A DNA stretch of 64,000 nucleotides from Pseudomonas sp. BN411 (GCF_029871235.1 NZ_SSOM01000073.1:1-64000), one strand, 5' to 3'. Positions 27,644 to 38,034 are shown, counted from the stretch's first letter. Notes: generated from the sequence alone by a model not told the origin. Translations and numbers: made by a program.

Positions 27644-28521
27644 CGCCAGGCATATTCGGCAACGGCGTCGTGTGCGTGGAGGCTTTCTGCGTGCACGACC
27701 CGTAGCCTGAACCCCTCCAGCCAGTCCTGCTTCTGTAAGGCATTGCCCAGGCGCCTGGCGGCGTCCTCGCAGAACATCAGGTTCTGGCCGTTGGCCAGGG
27801 CGAAGGCCTGCTCGTCCGCCCGTTTCACCGCCGTCTGCACCGCTGTACCCAGCCTCTGCTCGGCCAGTTCGACCAGGCGGAGCAGGGGGAGGCTCTCTTT
27901 CGTAGCCAGGCGCACCCAGAAGGTGGCGGTGCTGCGTTGGCTATGGGGCGTGGCGACTATGCCCTGGCTGCTGCCCAGCCAGGTGAGCACCTGTTCCCGT
28001 GGCAAATGCTGGTCAGGGAAGTCCTCGGCGAAGCGCTGCTGGATCAGCTGGCGGGCAAGCGCTGCCGAGCAAGGGCAGGTGGAGGAATAGGCCAATTGCA
28101 ATTGAAGTTCCACGTGGAACCCCCATCGATCCTGGCGTGCACGGACCTCGAATGGATAAGCCTTCCATCCGGCCAGCGGGCTCACCAGGGCTGGCCGCTG
28201 CAGCAAGGCCTCGCCGCGTACGTTCAGGCTGGCGCTGGCGGACAGTCCCTGGTGGCTATCGAGGAAGCGCTTCAGCACCCGGCGCAGCAGGGTGCCGGAA
28301 AGCTCCTCCCGTTCCAGTTCCTCCAATGCCAGGTAGAGACGCGACATATGGATGCCACGGGCACTGGCGTCATCCAGGCTGACGCCAGCGTCGACCTGCG
28401 TGGCGATACGCTGTCCCGCCAGAACCACGGGTTGGGCAATGCCGCACATGCCGACCCAGTCCAGGGGCAGGGCGAGGGTCGAGGTCTGCGCGGCGATATC
28501 CGGAAGGGAGATGGCGTTCAT
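27631..28521 (-). CDS. folE2: GTP cyclohydrolase FolE2 (type IB)
   Basis: This 296-residue enzyme converts GTP to dihydroneopterin triphosphate, the first step of folate synthesis. FolE2 replaces the zinc enzyme FolE when zinc is scarce because it accepts other metals. The family motif with the catalytic cysteine is seen in STCPCSAALARQLIQQRF, and DDASARGIHMSRLYLALE near the N-terminus is characteristic. It is divergent from dksA2 across 68 bp containing a Zur-type palindrome, so both are probably derepressed under zinc limitation. Confidence 0.92.
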   Translation of the reverse strand: MNAISLPDIAAQTSTLALPLDWVGMCGIAQPVVLAGQRIATQVDAGVSLDDASARGIHMSRLYLALEELEREELSGTLLRRVLKRFLDSHQGLSASASLNVRGEALLQRPALVSPLAGWKAYPFEVRARQDRWGFHVELQLQLAYSSTCPCSAALARQLIQQRFAEDFPDQHLPREQVLTWLGSSQGIVATPHSQRSTATFWVRLATKESLPLLRLVELAEQRLGTAVQTAVKRADEQAFALANGQNLMFCEDAARRLGNALQKQDWLEGFRLRVVHAESLHAHDAVAEYAWRYRT

Positions 28522-28549
28522 TGGTCGGGCTCTTGAAATCGGCAGTAAG

Positions 28550-28564
28550 TGTTATGTTATAACA
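28550..28564. promoter_or_regulatory. Zur-type operator between folE2 and dksA2
   Basis: TGTTAT-GTT-ATAACA: a perfect 6+3+6 palindrome that matches the GTTATA-rich core of gamma-proteobacterial Zur boxes. It is central in the 68-bp divergent promoter region. Confidence 0.78.
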
Positions 28565-28589
28565 AATTAAGCCTGAGAAGATCACCACC

Positions 28590-29009
28590 ATGCCAGACAC
28601 TCTGCTCAACCGCGAAGAACTCCTAGCTCTGCCTGCCGAGGACTACATGAACGAAGCACAAAGGGCGTTTTTCCGCGACCTCCTGGAGCGCCAGCGTGAA
28701 GAGCTACGCCAGCGCATCGACACCGAGTTCGGTGCCCTGCGCGAAGTGGAGCCGGTCAGCGATGAGAGTGATCTCGCCAGCCGGGAGGAACAGCGCCTGT
28801 GGCAGCTCCGGCTGCTGGAGCGGGAGAAGCGCCTGCTGGACAAGATCGACGAATCCCTGAATCGCCTCGCCAGTGGCGAGTACGGCTGGTGCGAAGAAAG
28901 CGGCGAGCCCATCGGTCTGCGCCGCCTGCTTCTGCGGCCCACCGCGACCCTTTGCCTGGAAGCCAAGCAGCGTCAGGAACAACAGGAACGCCACCAGCGC
29001 CAAATCTGA
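28590..29009 (+). CDS. dksA2: DksA2, zinc-independent RNA polymerase-binding regulator
   Basis: This 139-residue DksA paralogue enters the secondary channel of RNA polymerase and acts with ppGpp. The four-cysteine zinc finger of DksA is reduced to two cysteines: C-EE-S in [12 protein letters not shown] and C-L-E-A in [10 protein letters not shown]. That pattern is known for DksA2, which keeps its fold without zinc. Its coiled coil is about residues 20-95. It starts a unit with the GTPase gene 11 bp downstream, under the Zur-like box. Confidence 0.92.
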   Translation: MPDTLLNREELLALPAEDYMNEAQRAFFRDLLERQREELRQRIDTEFGALREVEPVSDESDLASREEQRLWQLRLLEREKRLLDKIDESLNRLASGEYGWCEESGEPIGLRRLLLRPTATLCLEAKQRQEQQERHQRQI

Positions 29010-29020
29010 AAGGAACCCCC

Positions 29021-30229
<1,209 letters not shown>

Positions 30230-30407
30230 TGCTGCCGCGGCAGGTGCCGGGGGACGGCTTATCTGGCGCCGGCGGCGGCCACTGTGGATAAGCAGCCCAT
30301 GAAGGCCGGGGAATTATCCATAGGCCGCCACGGCCGGCGCCGGGTGAGAGCCGCCTGTTGTTGACGCTGGATTGGCTGGGACAGGCGCTTTACCAGACGG
30401 GGCTGCA

Positions 30408-30453
30408 GGGCAGACCTGCGGTCTGCCTGGCGAATGAATTCGCCCCTACAGGG
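30408..30453. repeat. REP-like element, GAATTC family
   Basis: GGCGAATGAATTCGCC core followed by CCTACAGG, preceded by a CAGACC / GGTCTG hairpin. The same family occurs at 31969, 33736-33833 and 56492-56588. Confidence 0.75.
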
Positions 30454-30469
30454 ATTGGGACGACTTGCT

Positions 30470-30817
30470 TTACTCCCACTTGCCCTGGCTCTGGGTCTCG
30501 CAGAAGGGTTTCAGGTAGCGCGCATCGCTGGCCACGCCGTAGTAGTGGATATCCTGGCGGTAGAGCTGGTTGCTGACCTTGGCATTGCGGCACACACCGA
30601 ATGCGCCGGTCGGGCAGTTATCCACAAAGCTCACTTCCACTTTCTGTCCCTTCATCTCCGGCTTGCAGAAGCCGTCGCGAAAGAGTTGCGAAGGGATGCT
30701 ACGGTTTTCCTGGCAGAGCTTCACGTCGAGGCCGTTGCCCTGGCTGTGGACAACACAGGCTTCGGCACGGACGTCGACGGACAGCAACAGCAGCACAGGC
30801 AGCAACCAGATACGCAT
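30470..30817 (-). CDS. Small secreted cysteine-rich hypothetical protein
   Basis: This 115-residue precursor has a signal peptide (MRIWLLPVLLLLSVDVRA) and a mature part with six cysteines, suggesting a disulfide-stabilised periplasmic protein. I recognise no family. It is alone on the minus strand between the two COG0523 GTPase genes, and a perfect DnaA-box 9-mer lies inside the coding sequence (30618-30626). A link to zinc homeostasis is suggested by position only. Confidence 0.7.
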   Translation of the reverse strand: MRIWLLPVLLLLSVDVRAEACVVHSQGNGLDVKLCQENRSIPSQLFRDGFCKPEMKGQKVEVSFVDNCPTGAFGVCRNAKVSNQLYRQDIHYYGVASDARYLKPFCETQSQGKWE

Positions 30818-30896
30818 GGGAGGTCTTCCGGGTCATGAAGGACGCGACTCTAGCACGAGGCTTTCTCGGTGGGCTGTGAAGCAGCACCATAGGGCC

Positions 30897-31862
30897 ATGC
30901 TTACTCATATCCCTACCCATCTCATCGCCGGGCCCCTGGGCGCCGGCAAGACCAGCCTGATCCGCCAGCTGCTGGCGCAGCGGCCTGCCCATGAACGCTG
31001 GGCGGTGCTGATCAACGAATTCGGCCAGATCGGTCTGGACGCGGCACTGCTCACCAGCAGCGACGACGGCATTGCCATCGCCGAGGTGGCGGGCGGCTGC
31101 GTCTGCTGCGTCAACGGCGCGCCCTTCCAGGTCGGACTTGGCCGGCTACTGCGCAAGGCACGGCCAGACCGGCTACTGATCGAACCCTCCGGACTCGGAC
31201 ACCCGGTCGAGCTACTGCGACAGCTACGCGAACCCCCTTGGGAGGGCGTTCTGGCGCTACAGCCGAGCGTCATGGTGCTAGACGCGGCGGCGTTGGCTAC
31301 GGGCCAGCTACTGCCAGACAGCCAGCGGGAGGCACTTTCGGGTGCTGGCCTAGTGCTACTAAATAAGGCCGAAAGCCTGGATTCGGCTACCTGTGAACAA
31401 CTTGCCGCGAAACTACCCAATGTCCCCCTGCTGTGGACGACGCAAGGAAGGCTCGATATCCAGAAGCTTCCAGGCATTCATTCACATTCTGGAAAAGCTG
31501 TTGGTATCAATGAGTTACCAACAGGTGTGGATAAACCTCCCATCCTGTGGAGGAATCCGGCCGAACCCATCTGCCAGATCCAGGCAAACGACGACGGTTG
31601 GAGCATTGGTTGGCGCTGGCACCCGAGCCAGCGATTCGAGCTGATGCGCCTGCAACAGTGGCTGGCCAGCCTGCCCTGGCGCCGCGCCAAGCTGGTGCTG
31701 CAGACCAACGCCGGCTGGCTCTCCGGCAACGCCCTGGATGGCGCGCCTATCCACTGGCAGGCCAGCGAATGGCGCAAGGATTCGCGTCTGGAACTGATCT
31801 TCGCCGGGCCCCAGGACGAGGCGGCGCTGAAGGCGGGAATAGAGGCTTGCCGGCTTCCGTAG
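30897..31862 (+). CDS. Second COG0523 GTPase (CobW/YjiA-like)
   Basis: This 321-residue G3E GTPase has a P-loop GPLGAGKT at 12-19, the metal site CVCC at 68-71 (GGCVCCVNG), an IEPSGLGHP switch motif, NKAE (NKxD-like), and a CobW_C-like C-terminus from about 210. It is shorter than the first paralogue and closer to YjiA-type proteins. The start has no strong ribosome site. It is probably another metal chaperone of the local zinc cluster. Its stop codon lies inside the inverted repeat at 31859-31945, which may act as its terminator. Confidence 0.85.
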   Translation: MLTHIPTHLIAGPLGAGKTSLIRQLLAQRPAHERWAVLINEFGQIGLDAALLTSSDDGIAIAEVAGGCVCCVNGAPFQVGLGRLLRKARPDRLLIEPSGLGHPVELLRQLREPPWEGVLALQPSVMVLDAAALATGQLLPDSQREALSGAGLVLLNKAESLDSATCEQLAAKLPNVPLLWTTQGRLDIQKLPGIHSHSGKAVGINELPTGVDKPPILWRNPAEPICQIQANDDGWSIGWRWHPSQRFELMRLQQWLASLPWRRAKLVLQTNAGWLSGNALDGAPIHWQASEWRKDSRLELIFAGPQDEAALKAGIEACRLP

Positions 31863-31945
31863 GTTGGTGCCGAGCGCAGCGAGGCCCAACAGCGGATCAG
31901 TCCCGAACGCCAGTGTTGGGCTTCGTGGGCTCAGCCCAACCTACG
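31859..31945. repeat. Inverted repeat, GTAGGTTGG family
   Basis: GTAGGTTGG at the left and CCAACCTAC at the right, with GAGGCCCAAC / GTTGGGCTTCG inside. The same family recurs at 63540-63625. It provides the stop codon of the GTPase gene. Confidence 0.75.
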
Positions 31946-31968
31946 ATTGCTCCGGGGATCGCTCTTCC

Positions 31969-31990
31969 TGTGGGGGCGAATTCATTGGCT
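31969..31990. repeat. Partial REP-like element, GAATTC family
   Basis: TGTGGGGGCGAATTCATT followed by GGCT, a half of the family seen as pairs at 33736 and 56492. Confidence 0.6.
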
Positions 31991-32039
31991 ATGTCTGCGT
32001 TAGCTGTTGCCAGAGATCGCCCATCGGTCCAGGAGCCTT

Positions 32040-32097
32040 GTAGGAGCTAGCTTGCTAGCGAAAAGGCGTCATTCGCTGGCAAGCCAGCTCCTACGGG
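32040..32097. repeat. Convergent REP pair (BIME)
   Basis: GTAGGAGCTAGCTTGCTAGC at the left and GCTGGCAAGCCAGCTCCTAC at the right, facing each other. Confidence 0.8.
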
Positions 32098-32184
32098 CAA
32101 TGCAGCGACTTGCAACACTTGATGCGGACACAGCGAATTCATTCGCCAAGGGAGGCGTAGCTGCCCCTGACCCCAGAAACGAAA

Positions 32185-32204
32185 ACGGGCCCCGAAGGGC
32201 CCGT
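32185..32204 (-). terminator. Terminator of the permease gene
   Basis: ACGGGCCC / GGGCCCGT with a CGAA loop; on the minus strand it is followed by TTTTCGTTTC. Confidence 0.85.
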
Positions 32205-32226
32205 CTTGTGTCGATCCGGAGGAGGA

Positions 32227-33531
32227 TCAGTCCATCCGCGAATGGGTGCGGGTGTCTTTCATGAACACGTACACCAGCAGCGAGCAGGCGATGCAGGCGG
32301 TGACGTACCAGTAGAAGCCGCTCTCCATGCCGATGCTCTTGAACCACAGGGCAATGTACTCGGCGGTACCACCGAAGATGGACACGGTCAGTGCATAGGG
32401 CAGGCCCACGCCCAGGGCGCGGATCTCGGTGGGGAACAGCTCGGCCTTAACCACCGCGTTGATCGAGGTGTAGCCGCTGACGATGATCAGCGCCGCCATG
32501 ATCAGGAAGAACGCGCCCCACCAGGTCTCGATGCTGTGCAGGGTGCTGAGGATCGGGTAGGTGAACAGGGTGCCCAGCACGCCGAAGGCGATCAGGATCG
32601 GGCGACGGCCGATCTTGTCGGAAAGCCCGCCGACGATGGGTTGCAGCAGCATGAACAGGAACAGCGTGGCGGCCGAGATCATGGTCGAGTCGTCCTTGCT
32701 CATGCCCACGGTGTTCACCAGGTACTTCTGCATGTAGGTGGTGTACGTGTAGAAGGCCAGGGTGCCGCCCATGGTCAGGCCGACCACTGTCAGCACTTCC
32801 TTCGGATGGCGCATCAGTGTGCGCAGCAGGCTTTCCTTCGGCTTGTCCTTCTTCTGGGTGAAGGAGTCGGTCTCTTCCATGCCGCGACGCAGGAACATGG
32901 CGACTACCGCGCACAGCGCGCCGATGAAGAAGGGCACGCGCCAGCCCCAGCTTTCCAGCTGTTCGGTGGTCAGGGTCTGCTGGAGGATGATCAGCACCGC
33001 CAGGGCGATGAGCTGGCCGGAGATCAGGGTCACGTACTGGAAGCTGGAGAAGAAGCCGCGTTGCTCCTTGGTCGCCATTTCCGACAGGTAAGTGGCCGAC
33101 GTGCCGTATTCACCGCCTACCGAGAGGCCCTGCAACAGGCGCGCGACCACCAGTAGGATAGGTGCGGCGACGCCAATGGTCTCGTAGCTGGGGGTCAGGG
33201 CGATGATCAGCGAGCCGAAGCACATCAGCAGCACCGAGGCCAGCAGGGCGGCCTTGCGGCCCTTGCGGTCGGCGTAGATGCCCATCAGCCAGCCGCCGAT
33301 GGGGCGCATCAGGAAGCCCACGGCGAAGATCGCGGCAGTGTTGAGCAGTTGGGCGGTCATGTCGCCCTGGGGGAAGAACGCCTTGGCGAAGTACAGCGAG
33401 AAGGCCGCATAGACGTACCAGTCGTACCACTCGACCAGGTTGCCGACCGAGCCACTGAAAATCGATTTGATGCGTTGCGATGTCGTGCGGGGTTCTGCAG
33501 AGGCAGCCAGGGTGCTGGAGTTATCCATCAT
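32227..33531 (-). CDS. MFS dicarboxylate/alpha-ketoglutarate:H+ symporter
   Basis: This 434-residue transporter of the metabolite:H+ symporter (KgtP/PcaT/ShiA) group has 12 membrane segments. The group's N-terminal GSVGNLVEWYDWYVYAAFS is present, and the loop motif GWLMGIYADRKGRKAALL lies between helices 2 and 3. ATG codons at 33531 and 33528 both fit GAGGAAAG. A sigma54-type promoter lies 70-85 bp upstream and the next genes encode a sigma54 activator and its kinase. In P. aeruginosa the MifSR pair controls the alpha-ketoglutarate permease PA5530; I infer the same circuit. Confidence 0.85.
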   Translation of the reverse strand: MMDNSSTLAASAEPRTTSQRIKSIFSGSVGNLVEWYDWYVYAAFSLYFAKAFFPQGDMTAQLLNTAAIFAVGFLMRPIGGWLMGIYADRKGRKAALLASVLLMCFGSLIIALTPSYETIGVAAPILLVVARLLQGLSVGGEYGTSATYLSEMATKEQRGFFSSFQYVTLISGQLIALAVLIILQQTLTTEQLESWGWRVPFFIGALCAVVAMFLRRGMEETDSFTQKKDKPKESLLRTLMRHPKEVLTVVGLTMGGTLAFYTYTTYMQKYLVNTVGMSKDDSTMISAATLFLFMLLQPIVGGLSDKIGRRPILIAFGVLGTLFTYPILSTLHSIETWWGAFFLIMAALIIVSGYTSINAVVKAELFPTEIRALGVGLPYALTVSIFGGTAEYIALWFKSIGMESGFYWYVTACIACSLLVYVFMKDTRTHSRMD

Positions 33532-33600
33532 CTTTCCTCGACGCGTGTTGTTGTTGTGGAGGCGCTGCTCTGTGGCGGCGCGCTTGGGCACAGGGCACAT

Positions 33601-33616
33601 AGCAGGAGCTGTGCCA
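33601..33616 (-). promoter_or_regulatory. Sigma54 (-24/-12) promoter of the permease gene
   Basis: On the minus strand TGGCACAGCTCCTGCT matches TGGCACG-N4-TTGCW, with GG and GC at the right spacing. Confidence 0.75.
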
Positions 33617-33642
33617 GGGGAGGAAAGGCCCGGAATAGCGGG

Positions 33643-33660
33643 GTTTCAGTGTGGTGAAAC
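33643..33660. promoter_or_regulatory. Possible activator site for the sigma54 regulator
   Basis: GTTTCA-GTGTGG-TGAAAC, a 6+6+6 inverted repeat 27 bp upstream of the -24 element. Position and symmetry suit an enhancer-binding protein of the DctD/MifR type. Confidence 0.55.
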
Positions 33661-33735
33661 GACGATCATGCGCGGAATCCTGCCGATGCCGGAATGGCCA
33701 TGAGCAAGATTCCGCCGATTTGGGAGGGGGTACTT

Positions 33736-33833
33736 GTGGGGGCGATTTCAATCGCCAAGCGGACCGCAGGTTCGCCCTCTGGTTTGTCAGGGGACAGCTG
33801 CGCCGCCTTTGGCGAATGAATTCGCCCCTACAG
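33736..33833. repeat. Convergent REP-like pair, GAATTC family
   Basis: GTGGGGGCGATTTCAATCGC at the left faces GGCGAATGAATTCGCC with CCTACAGG at the right. Confidence 0.75.
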
Positions 33834-33844
33834 GAAGCCGCGAG

Positions 33845-35185
33845 TCAGTCGTCTTCGCCGCGCAGGAACTCGCTGCGGGCCAGGCCGTGGCGGGCCATCT
33901 TCTCGTTGAGGGTGCGGCGCGGCAGGCGCAGCAGGTCCATCACTGCCTTGATGTCGCCCTGGCAGCGCGCCAAGGCCTGGCGCAGGCATTGCGCCTCATA
34001 GGCTTCCATCAGTTCGGCCAGGGAAGGTTCACCCTCGGCTCGATCCGCCTGGCCTGTGGATAAGCCCAGCACATGGCGTTCGGCGGCGTTGGCCAGCTCG
34101 CGCACGTTGCCCGGCCAGTCGTGGGCCAGCAGTTGGGCCAGCTCGGCAGGAGTCAGCGTCGGTTGCGGTCGGCCCAGGCGTTCGCTGGCCTGGCGGGCGA
34201 AATGCTCGAACAGCAGGGGAATGTCCTCGCGCCGCTCGCGCAGCGCGGGCAATTGCAGTTCGGCCACGTTCAGGCGGTAGAGCAGGTCTTCGCGGAAGCG
34301 TCCGGCGCGGACTTCGTCGCGCAGGTCCGGCTTGGTGGCCGCCACCACGCGGATATCCACAGCGATGCTCTGATTCGAGCCCAGGCGTTCCAGGCGCTGC
34401 TCCTGCAGCACCCGCAGCAGCTTCACCTGCTGCGCCAGCGGCATGCTTTCGATCTCGTCGAGGAACAGGGTGCCGCCATGGGCATGCTCGATCTTGCCGA
34501 CGCGCTTGCCCTGGGCGCCGGTGAAGGCGCCGCTCTCGTGGCCGAACAGCTCGCTCTCGAAGAGGTTCTCCGGGATGGCCGCGCAGTTCAGCGCCACGAA
34601 GGGCTTGCTGGCGCGGGGGCCGAAGTCGTGCAGGCAGCGCGCGACCATTTCCTTGCCGGCACCGGTATCGCCCCGCAGCAAGATATTCACAGGGGTGGCG
34701 GCCAGGTCCAGCACCTTCCGGCGCAGTTGCACCATGGGTTTGGATACGCCCAGCAGGCGGCCGTCGAGCTGGTCCTTGAGGTCCGCCTGAACCCGCAGGC
34801 GACGGTTCTCCTGAACCAGCCGGCGTTTTTCCAGGGCGCGGCGCAGGCTTTCCAGCAGGCGCTCGGCGGTGAAGGGTTTCTCTATGAAGTCGTAGGCGCC
34901 CAGGCGCATGGCTTCCACTGCCTGGGGCACGTCGCCGTGGCCGGTGACCATCAGGAACGGCAGCTCGCGGTCCAGCGCCTGCACCGCCTGGAGCAGGGCC
35001 ATGCCATCCATGCCGGGCATGCGCAGGTCGCTGATGACCACGCCGGGGAAGTCCGCGTCGAGGCGCTTCAGGCAATCTTCGGCGCTGGATTCCACCCTCA
35101 CCTCGAAGCCGGAGAGCTCCAGCCACTCGCGCACCGCGTCACGGATAGCCGCTTCGTCGTCGACGAAGATCACCTGGGCTGTCAT
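33845..35185 (-). CDS. Sigma54-dependent response regulator (DctD/MifR type)
   Basis: This 446-residue NtrC-family activator has a receiver domain with D53 (VVISDLRMPGMDG), an AAA+ domain with Walker A GDTGAGKE and the sigma54-contacting GAFTGAQ loop, and a C-terminal Fis-type HTH (LRLPRRTLNEKMARHGL). Once phosphorylated it should activate the sigma54 promoter of the neighbouring permease gene. The start overlaps the kinase stop, so the two genes are coupled. Both DctD and MifR match this layout; the adjacent alpha-ketoglutarate-type permease favours MifR. Confidence 0.88.
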   Translation of the reverse strand: MTAQVIFVDDEAAIRDAVREWLELSGFEVRVESSAEDCLKRLDADFPGVVISDLRMPGMDGMALLQAVQALDRELPFLMVTGHGDVPQAVEAMRLGAYDFIEKPFTAERLLESLRRALEKRRLVQENRRLRVQADLKDQLDGRLLGVSKPMVQLRRKVLDLAATPVNILLRGDTGAGKEMVARCLHDFGPRASKPFVALNCAAIPENLFESELFGHESGAFTGAQGKRVGKIEHAHGGTLFLDEIESMPLAQQVKLLRVLQEQRLERLGSNQSIAVDIRVVAATKPDLRDEVRAGRFREDLLYRLNVAELQLPALRERREDIPLLFEHFARQASERLGRPQPTLTPAELAQLLAHDWPGNVRELANAAERHVLGLSTGQADRAEGEPSLAELMEAYEAQCLRQALARCQGDIKAVMDLLRLPRRTLNEKMARHGLARSEFLRGEDD

Positions 35186-37047
35186 GGCTGTTCCTCTCTG
35201 GTCTTATCCACAGGCAGGCGCAGGCTGAACAGCGCACCCTCGCCCTGGCTGGCGGCGCTCAGGGTGCCGCCCAGTTCATGGACGATGGCGTAGGACACCG
35301 CCAGCCCGATTCCCAGGCCGGCACCGGCCGGCTTGGTGGTGAAGAAGGGGTCGAAGACCCGTGGCAGATCGTCTTCCGCGATGCCGCCGCCGTTGTCGGC
35401 CACTTCCAGCAGCCAGTGGTCGCTGTCCCGCCGCAGGGTTATCCACAATTGTGGATCGGCCTCGCCGGCCACCGCGTCCAGGGCATTGCGCAGCAGATTG
35501 ACCAGCACCTGCTCCAGGCGAATGGCGTCGCCCGAAACCCAGGCCGGCACCGTCAGCTCCTGGCTGATCTGCACTTTCGCGTCGCGCAGGTTGGGCGCCA
35601 GCAGCTGCAGGGATTTATCCACAACGCTGCCCAGCTCCAGACACTCGCGCAGGCCGCCGGGCGTCTTGCGCGCGTAGGTCTTGAGGTGGCCGGTAAGGGC
35701 GGCCATGCGCTGCAGCAGTTCGTCATGGCGCCCCAGGGCCTTGCGCGCCTGTTCCAGCTGGCCGTTGTCGAGCATCAGGCGCAGGCTCGCCAGGTGCATC
35801 TGCAGGGCAGTGAGCGGCTGGTTGATTTCGTGGGCCAGGGCTGTGGACATCTGCCCGAGGGCGGCCAGCTTGGCGGCCTGGATCAATCCGTCCTGGGCGG
35901 TGCGCAGGGCAGCGGTGCGTTGTTCCACCAGTTGCTCCAGCTCCTCCCGGCTGCGCTGGCGGATGCGTGCCAGGCGCCAGCGCTGGTGCAGGAACAGCAC
36001 CAGGAAGAACACCGCCAACCAAGCACCCCCGGCAGCCAGGCTGGCGGCGCGAGCGCTGCTGGCGGCCTCCTGCGGGGTGCGCAGCAGGTGCAGGGTCCAG
36101 CCTTCGCTCGGCAGCGGCAGGCTTTCCCAGAGGTAGTCGCGGGGGCCGTCAGGTCCTTCGACCCGGACCAAACGGCTGTCATCGCCGAAATCGATCCGGG
36201 TGTTGTGGATAAGTGGTGCCAGGGGCTGTTTGTCGTATTGCCGGGTTGCCGCCATCTCGGCGCGGCCTTCTGCGGAGATGGGCTGCAGCTCGCGGTAGCG
36301 CCATCCCGGTTGGTTGGCGATGAACACCACGCCACGGGCGTCGCTGACCAGGATGATGTCCGAACGCTGTCCCCATTCCTGCTCCAGTTCGGGGAATTCC
36401 AGCTTCACCACGATGGCGCCGATGAAGGCGTCCTCCGCGCCACGCACGGCGCTGGCGAGGAAGTAGCCGGGAATCCCGCTGGTCACACCCACCGCATAGA
36501 AGCGGCCGCTGCCCAGGCGCCGGGCTTCGGCGAAGTAGGGGCGAAAGCCGTAGTTGTGGCCGACGAAGCTGGTGGGCAGGCTCCAGTTGCTGGCGGCCAC
36601 GGCCAGGCCCTCGCGATCCAGCAGTTCCAGGGTGGTGGAACCGGCGGCGCGATTCATCTGCTCCAGCTTGAGGTTGAGCATGTGCTGCGCGTCGTTATCC
36701 ACAGGCCCGCTCAATGTCGTGCGTAGCTCCGGGTCCAGCGCCAGCACGGCGGGCAGGGCGCGGAAACGGTCAATCAAGGTGCGCAGGCTGCCGGCATACA
36801 GCGTCAGTTGCTCGCGGGCCTGTTCGCCTTCGTCGCGCAGGGCCTGACGCTCTGCCTTGTGGCCGGCCAGGTGCATCGCCAGGAACAGGCCGGCGAGCAG
36901 CAGCAGGATCAACAGGGCGATGCGCAGTTGGCGGGAAATCAAGGGCGGCGTCCGCGGGTCAGAGGCGGCGACGATACCACGGCCGACCTCACCCACTGCT
37001 CTGGACGGAAGTCTGCGGATACACTTCGCGCAGTTATTTCGAGGCAC
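35182..37047 (-). CDS. Sensor histidine kinase (DctB/MifS type)
   Basis: This membrane kinase is up to 621 residues long. TM1 (IALLILLLLAGLFLAMHLAG) and TM2 (SLAAGGAWLAVFFLVLFL) flank a large periplasmic sensor of the double-PAS dicarboxylate type. A coiled coil, H-box STALAHEINQPLTALQ and ATPase domain (GLGIGLAVSYAIVHELGG) follow. The ATG at 37047 gives an atypical N-terminal extension and overlaps promoter space of the divergent gene; a later start near 36975 is likely. Five perfect DnaA-box 9-mers (35204, 35439, 35615, 36204, 36695) lie in or at the end of this gene. Confidence 0.85.
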   Translation of the reverse strand: MPRNNCAKCIRRLPSRAVGEVGRGIVAASDPRTPPLISRQLRIALLILLLLAGLFLAMHLAGHKAERQALRDEGEQAREQLTLYAGSLRTLIDRFRALPAVLALDPELRTTLSGPVDNDAQHMLNLKLEQMNRAAGSTTLELLDREGLAVAASNWSLPTSFVGHNYGFRPYFAEARRLGSGRFYAVGVTSGIPGYFLASAVRGAEDAFIGAIVVKLEFPELEQEWGQRSDIILVSDARGVVFIANQPGWRYRELQPISAEGRAEMAATRQYDKQPLAPLIHNTRIDFGDDSRLVRVEGPDGPRDYLWESLPLPSEGWTLHLLRTPQEAASSARAASLAAGGAWLAVFFLVLFLHQRWRLARIRQRSREELEQLVEQRTAALRTAQDGLIQAAKLAALGQMSTALAHEINQPLTALQMHLASLRLMLDNGQLEQARKALGRHDELLQRMAALTGHLKTYARKTPGGLRECLELGSVVDKSLQLLAPNLRDAKVQISQELTVPAWVSGDAIRLEQVLVNLLRNALDAVAGEADPQLWITLRRDSDHWLLEVADNGGGIAEDDLPRVFDPFFTTKPAGAGLGIGLAVSYAIVHELGGTLSAASQGEGALFSLRLPVDKTREEQP

Positions 37048-37052
37048 GTTCG

Positions 37053-37928
37053 ATGCAATTGATCCCCTGGTCCCACTCCTCTTCCGCCGGATTCACCCTG
37101 CGCGGCTGGCAAACGCCGGCCTCCGGCAAGCCGCTCCTGCACTTTCTCCATGGCAACGGTTTCTGTGGCCGCACCTATTCGCCGATGCTGGAGGCGCTGG
37201 CCGAGGACTTCGATCTCTGGCTCTGCGACATCCAGGGCCACGGCGACAGCGACCATGGTGGCCGCTTCCTCGGTTGGAACCGCAATGCCGAGCTGGCGGT
37301 GGAAGCCTTCGAGGCCGGGCGCAGGCCGTTCGGCGAGGTCCCGCGGATGGCGGTGGGGCACAGCTTCGGTGGGGTGCTGAGCAGCCTGATCCTCGCCCGC
37401 CATCCCGAGCTGTTCAGCCGCGCTGTGTTGCTCGATCCGGTGATCTTCACGCCGACCATGGTCGGGGCCATGGCCTTCTCCGAAGTGCTCGGCCTGCACC
37501 GCCGCACCACCATGGCCAGCCGCGCGCGTGCCAGGCGCAACCACTGGGCCGACCGCGAGGCCGCGTGGAACGGCCTGCACGGGCGGGGCATCTTCAAGGG
37601 CTGGACCGAAGAGGCGCTGCGGGGCTACGTGGATCACGCTATCAAGGCTGTGGATAACGGTGTTGAGCTGAAGTGCCGGCCGAGCCGCGAAGCGGAAATC
37701 TTCAGTTCCTTCCCCAAGCGCCTGTGGCCATCCCTCGGTCGCATCGTCACGCCGACCTTGATCCTCCACGGGCAGCACAGCTATCCCTTCGTGGCCAAGT
37801 CAGTGGCACGACTGACCGCACTCAATGGCCATGTCAGTGCTCAGGTGGTCGAGGGCGGTCACTGCTTCATGCAGGAATATCCACAGGCCAGCGCCGAGCG
37901 CGTGACCGAGTTCCTGCTGCGTGGATGA
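37053..37928 (+). CDS. Alpha/beta-hydrolase
   Basis: This 291-residue cytoplasmic alpha/beta-hydrolase has an oxyanion-type HGNGF near residue 33, a nucleophile elbow GHSFGG (about 106-111), an acid in the later TLILHG strand region, and a C-terminal catalytic histidine in VEGGHCFMQEYP. The substrate is unknown. It starts 5 bp from the nominal start of the divergent kinase gene. A DnaA-box 9-mer lies in the coding sequence at 37649-37657. Confidence 0.85.
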   Translation: MQLIPWSHSSSAGFTLRGWQTPASGKPLLHFLHGNGFCGRTYSPMLEALAEDFDLWLCDIQGHGDSDHGGRFLGWNRNAELAVEAFEAGRRPFGEVPRMAVGHSFGGVLSSLILARHPELFSRAVLLDPVIFTPTMVGAMAFSEVLGLHRRTTMASRARARRNHWADREAAWNGLHGRGIFKGWTEEALRGYVDHAIKAVDNGVELKCRPSREAEIFSSFPKRLWPSLGRIVTPTLILHGQHSYPFVAKSVARLTALNGHVSAQVVEGGHCFMQEYPQASAERVTEFLLRG

Positions 37929-38034
37929 ATTCTGCGGCTGAAGCTGGCGGTAGGGTGGATGTCGCTTTTTACATCCACCATCGGAACCTGTTCGGAACAC
38001 GAATGGCGGACCGGTGACGCGTGGTCCGGCCCGC

